Shown: one piece after another, positions 6,490 through 7,904 of the stretch
Layout of the letters: every line of letters starts with the position of its first letter
Numbering within the stretch: the first letter of the stretch is position 1
Assembly (NCBI GenBank): GCA_036744635.1
Contig: DAIOHQ010000228.1
Coordinates: 1 to 7,904, forward strand
Direction: 5' to 3'
DNA length: 7,904 nt
DNA from: DAIOHQ01 sp036744635
GTDB lineage: Bacteria > Planctomycetota > Phycisphaerae > Tepidisphaerales > Tepidisphaeraceae
Notes under the pieces: model-generated
The model's input: only the letters and a program-made list of their open reading frames with translations
Database searches by the model: none
What the model was told of the DNA's origin: nothing
Position numbers and translations under genes: made by a program

Positions 6490-7428
6490 TCACTTATTCA
6501 CAACCAAGCACCCCGCCATCAGATCGTGAAGTGCTTGCTTCCGCTGGGTCCACCCGGCCATGAAGTATCCGAAATACAGGATCAGACCAGAGAGGTATTG
6601 GCCGAAATGTCGGCCCGTTGCCCGGCCGAAGGAGAGTTGCTCACCGGCTTCGGTAATCACCTCAAGACCCAGGGCCAATTTGCCTGGTGTGGCTCGTCGG
6701 GCGGAACTCTCAAAACAAGCATAGTAAAGCCATGGAACGACGATGCCCGCAAGACCGCCGATTAGAAAAGCGAGTTCGTAAATACCTTGCCGTGTGGCGT
6801 TGCTGGATACCAGCATGGCCCGGAGGACGAAAACGCCGACAATAGCCACCGCATTAGCTGCGATGACAACAATGATCGTATCAATAATCCATGCGCCAAA
6901 TCGGCGCCAAAATCCGGCATAGCGATCATTCTCCGCTCTGCGAGATGGGTACGGCAGCGTCGCCGAAAAAAACGGAGCCAGCGCTGGAACTTGACGTGCG
7001 TAAACGGCTGCCGGATCGGATTGCCGCCAGACTTGATCCTCGGGCTGAAGCGTGCGGTTTTGTGCAAGGGCCATCAGGACCGAAATAGCGACCGGCCCCA
7101 CCGATTGACCGCCCTGTGCATAATAATACTGTGATTCACCGGCGGCCCGCCCGCCCGCGCCGCTCAGGGAAGCGAAATCCACCGCTCCGTCAATGGGCGA
7201 CAACCCAAAATCCTCTGGTGCGCGCGCGGCCACACCAATGGAAACCGCGTCGGTCTTAATCGGAAACAGGTCTTCGTAGTCCCCGGCGGAATTCCAGTTG
7301 GTTCGATCCTCGGAAATCTCGTGTATCCGCGACAGCATCCCGCGGCGCACCATCTTCTGTAGCCCTGCGGTGTCAAACGGGCCGGCGATCTTGCCGCGTA
7401 TTCGCACGTAGAATGTCGATTCGGGCAT
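6490..7428 (-). CDS. GYF_2-GYF_2-RDD membrane protein
   Basis: This 312-residue inner-membrane protein has a soluble N-terminal half and an RDD domain. Two GYF_2-like modules are visible: about 4-57 (FYVRIRGKIAGPFDTAGLQ, then RRGML) and about 100-152 (YYYAQGGQSVGPVAISVL, then a D.VW segment). The RDD domain starts at YAGFWRRFGAWIID (170-183), whose Arg and Asp give the family its name, and contains RRATPGKLALGL (244-255) and the final QALHDLMAGCLVV (298-310). Hydrophobic segments lie at about 178-203, 216-237 and 275-293, so three transmembrane helices are likely. GYF_2 modules are thought to mediate protein contacts; some RDD proteins act in transport, but no substrate can be inferred here. 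The start ATG at 7428 has AAAGGA 5 nt upstream. It lies 36 bp after the preceding small gene and about 85-155 bp before the cytochrome gene. Confidence 0.9.
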   Translation of the reverse strand: MPESTFYVRIRGKIAGPFDTAGLQKMVRRGMLSRIHEISEDRTNWNSAGDYEDLFPIKTDAVSIGVAARAPEDFGLSPIDGAVDFASLSGAGGRAAGESQYYYAQGGQSVGPVAISVLMALAQNRTLQPEDQVWRQSDPAAVYARQVPALAPFFSATLPYPSRRAENDRYAGFWRRFGAWIIDTIIVVIAANAVAIVGVFVLRAMLVSSNATRQGIYELAFLIGGLAGIVVPWLYYACFESSARRATPGKLALGLEVITEAGEQLSFGRATGRHFGQYLSGLILYFGYFMAGWTQRKQALHDLMAGCLVVNK

Positions 7429-7433
7429 ACAAG

Positions 7434-7439
7434 TCCTTT
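7434..7439 (-). promoter_or_regulatory. Shine-Dalgarno AAAGGA of the GYF_2-RDD gene
   Basis: AAAGGA reads on the minus strand 5 nt upstream of the ATG at 7428. It lies in the 36-bp spacer after the upstream small gene, and it is the clearest ribosome binding site in the window, which fixes this start. Confidence 0.75.
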
Positions 7440-7464
7440 GGACGCACGGGGCGCCACGCCTCCA

Positions 7465-7869
7465 TCACTTGATCGGCCCGCCCACCAGGACGATCGCGCC
7501 GTCAGGGACGTTCTTCAATTGCAACTCGTCCGCCCGCCAATCGCCTCCGGTCAATTGGGCGATGCGGATAAGGTTCCCATCATTATCGATCGCGTATGCG
7601 ATTGCGCCGCCGGTTGCACCCGGCGCGCCCGAACGCATCCGCACGGGCGACGGCCCCTTGACCACGATGCCCTGTGCGGTCAGCCGGCCGGGAAGTGCCG
7701 AGGTCATGGCATCGCGCTTTTTACGGATTTTCAATTCCAGGCTCTGCGCCGCGGGTAACGTGGCCATGAGCCTGGTCACGGTTGATTCCACGAGTGGCGA
7801 CGGGCGCTTAGCCGGGTCTAGCCAAGGCGTGTCGTCCAAGTTCAGTGCCGCTAGTGCTCTGTCACACAA
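7465..7869 (-). CDS. Hypothetical protein, start uncertain
   Basis: I do not recognise this protein. From the earliest possible start, a TTG at 7869, it has 134 residues; an in-frame TGA lies eight codons further upstream, so it cannot extend further. There is no Shine-Dalgarno before the TTG. A GTG within PSPLVEST (about residue 27) or the ATG at residue 35 are alternatives. No signal peptide or membrane helix is visible. The middle is basic (LELKIRKKRD, 44-53) and the C-terminal half is Gly-rich and probably beta-strand rich, with GGAIAYAIDNDGNLIRI at 87-103 and a hydrophobic end, GAIVLVGGP. It is a real gene candidate because it ends 36 bp before the GYF_2-RDD gene on the same strand and no competing frame makes better protein. 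It could also be the remaining C-terminal part of a longer gene. Confidence 0.6.
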   Translation of the reverse strand: MCDRALAALNLDDTPWLDPAKRPSPLVESTVTRLMATLPAAQSLELKIRKKRDAMTSALPGRLTAQGIVVKGPSPVRMRSGAPGATGGAIAYAIDNDGNLIRIAQLTGGDWRADELQLKNVPDGAIVLVGGPIK

Positions 7870-7904
7870 TGATTTTAGGGTAGACCGACTTCAGCTTGAC
7901 CCGC

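Noticed and set aside
7878..7883. Minus-strand TAAAAT-type -10 box before the small hypothetical gene
   Set aside because: The -35 region at suitable spacing is a poor match, and the window ends too close to judge.

Overview
The window looks like a piece of a GC-rich planctomycete chromosome. The main reason is the adjacent pair of genes for a planctomycete-type cytochrome c protein (PSCyt1/DUF1587/DUF1595/DUF1592/DUF1588/DUF1585 architecture) and a Tat-exported DUF1552 (HXXSHH) protein. This pair is typical of Planctomycetota and some Verrucomicrobiota and Acidobacteriota. Assignment within Planctomycetota is a guess; the Pro/Thr/Ala-rich linker and the GYF_2-RDD protein would suit Phycisphaerae-like lineages.

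Layout: positions 1-175 are non-coding, with a short imperfect palindrome at 11-30. A large plus-strand sensor diguanylate cyclase (three PAS domains, GAF, GGDEF) fills 176-2398. Its stop codon lies inside a perfect five-copy heptamer array (2383-2417). A 10-N assembly gap (2438-2447) and a perfect hairpin (2490-2508) follow. The hairpin has the same CTGGAAG core as the palindrome at 11-30 but different, compensated stem arms, so the two look like members of one REP-like family flanking the cyclase gene.

From 2546 to the right edge all genes are on the minus strand and converge on the cyclase gene. In transcription order they are a small unrecognised protein (7869-7465), a GYF_2-GYF_2-RDD membrane protein (7428-6490), the multi-domain cytochrome c protein (about 6333-3910) and the DUF1552 protein (3913-2546). 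The first two are 36 bp apart and probably co-transcribed. The last two overlap by 4 bp (ATGA) and are almost certainly translationally coupled. The link between these two pairs, across about 85-155 bp, is less certain.

Functionally, the cyclase would convert signals sensed by PAS/GAF domains into c-di-GMP in the cytoplasm. The cytochrome/DUF1552 pair is exported, one protein by a Sec-type signal and one by a Tat signal, and probably works together outside the cytoplasmic membrane. Its substrate is unknown to me. No RNA genes, insertion sequences, CRISPR arrays or phage genes are visible. The least explained items are the REP-like palindromes, the heptamer array at the cyclase stop codon, and the biochemical role of the cytochrome/DUF1552 pair.
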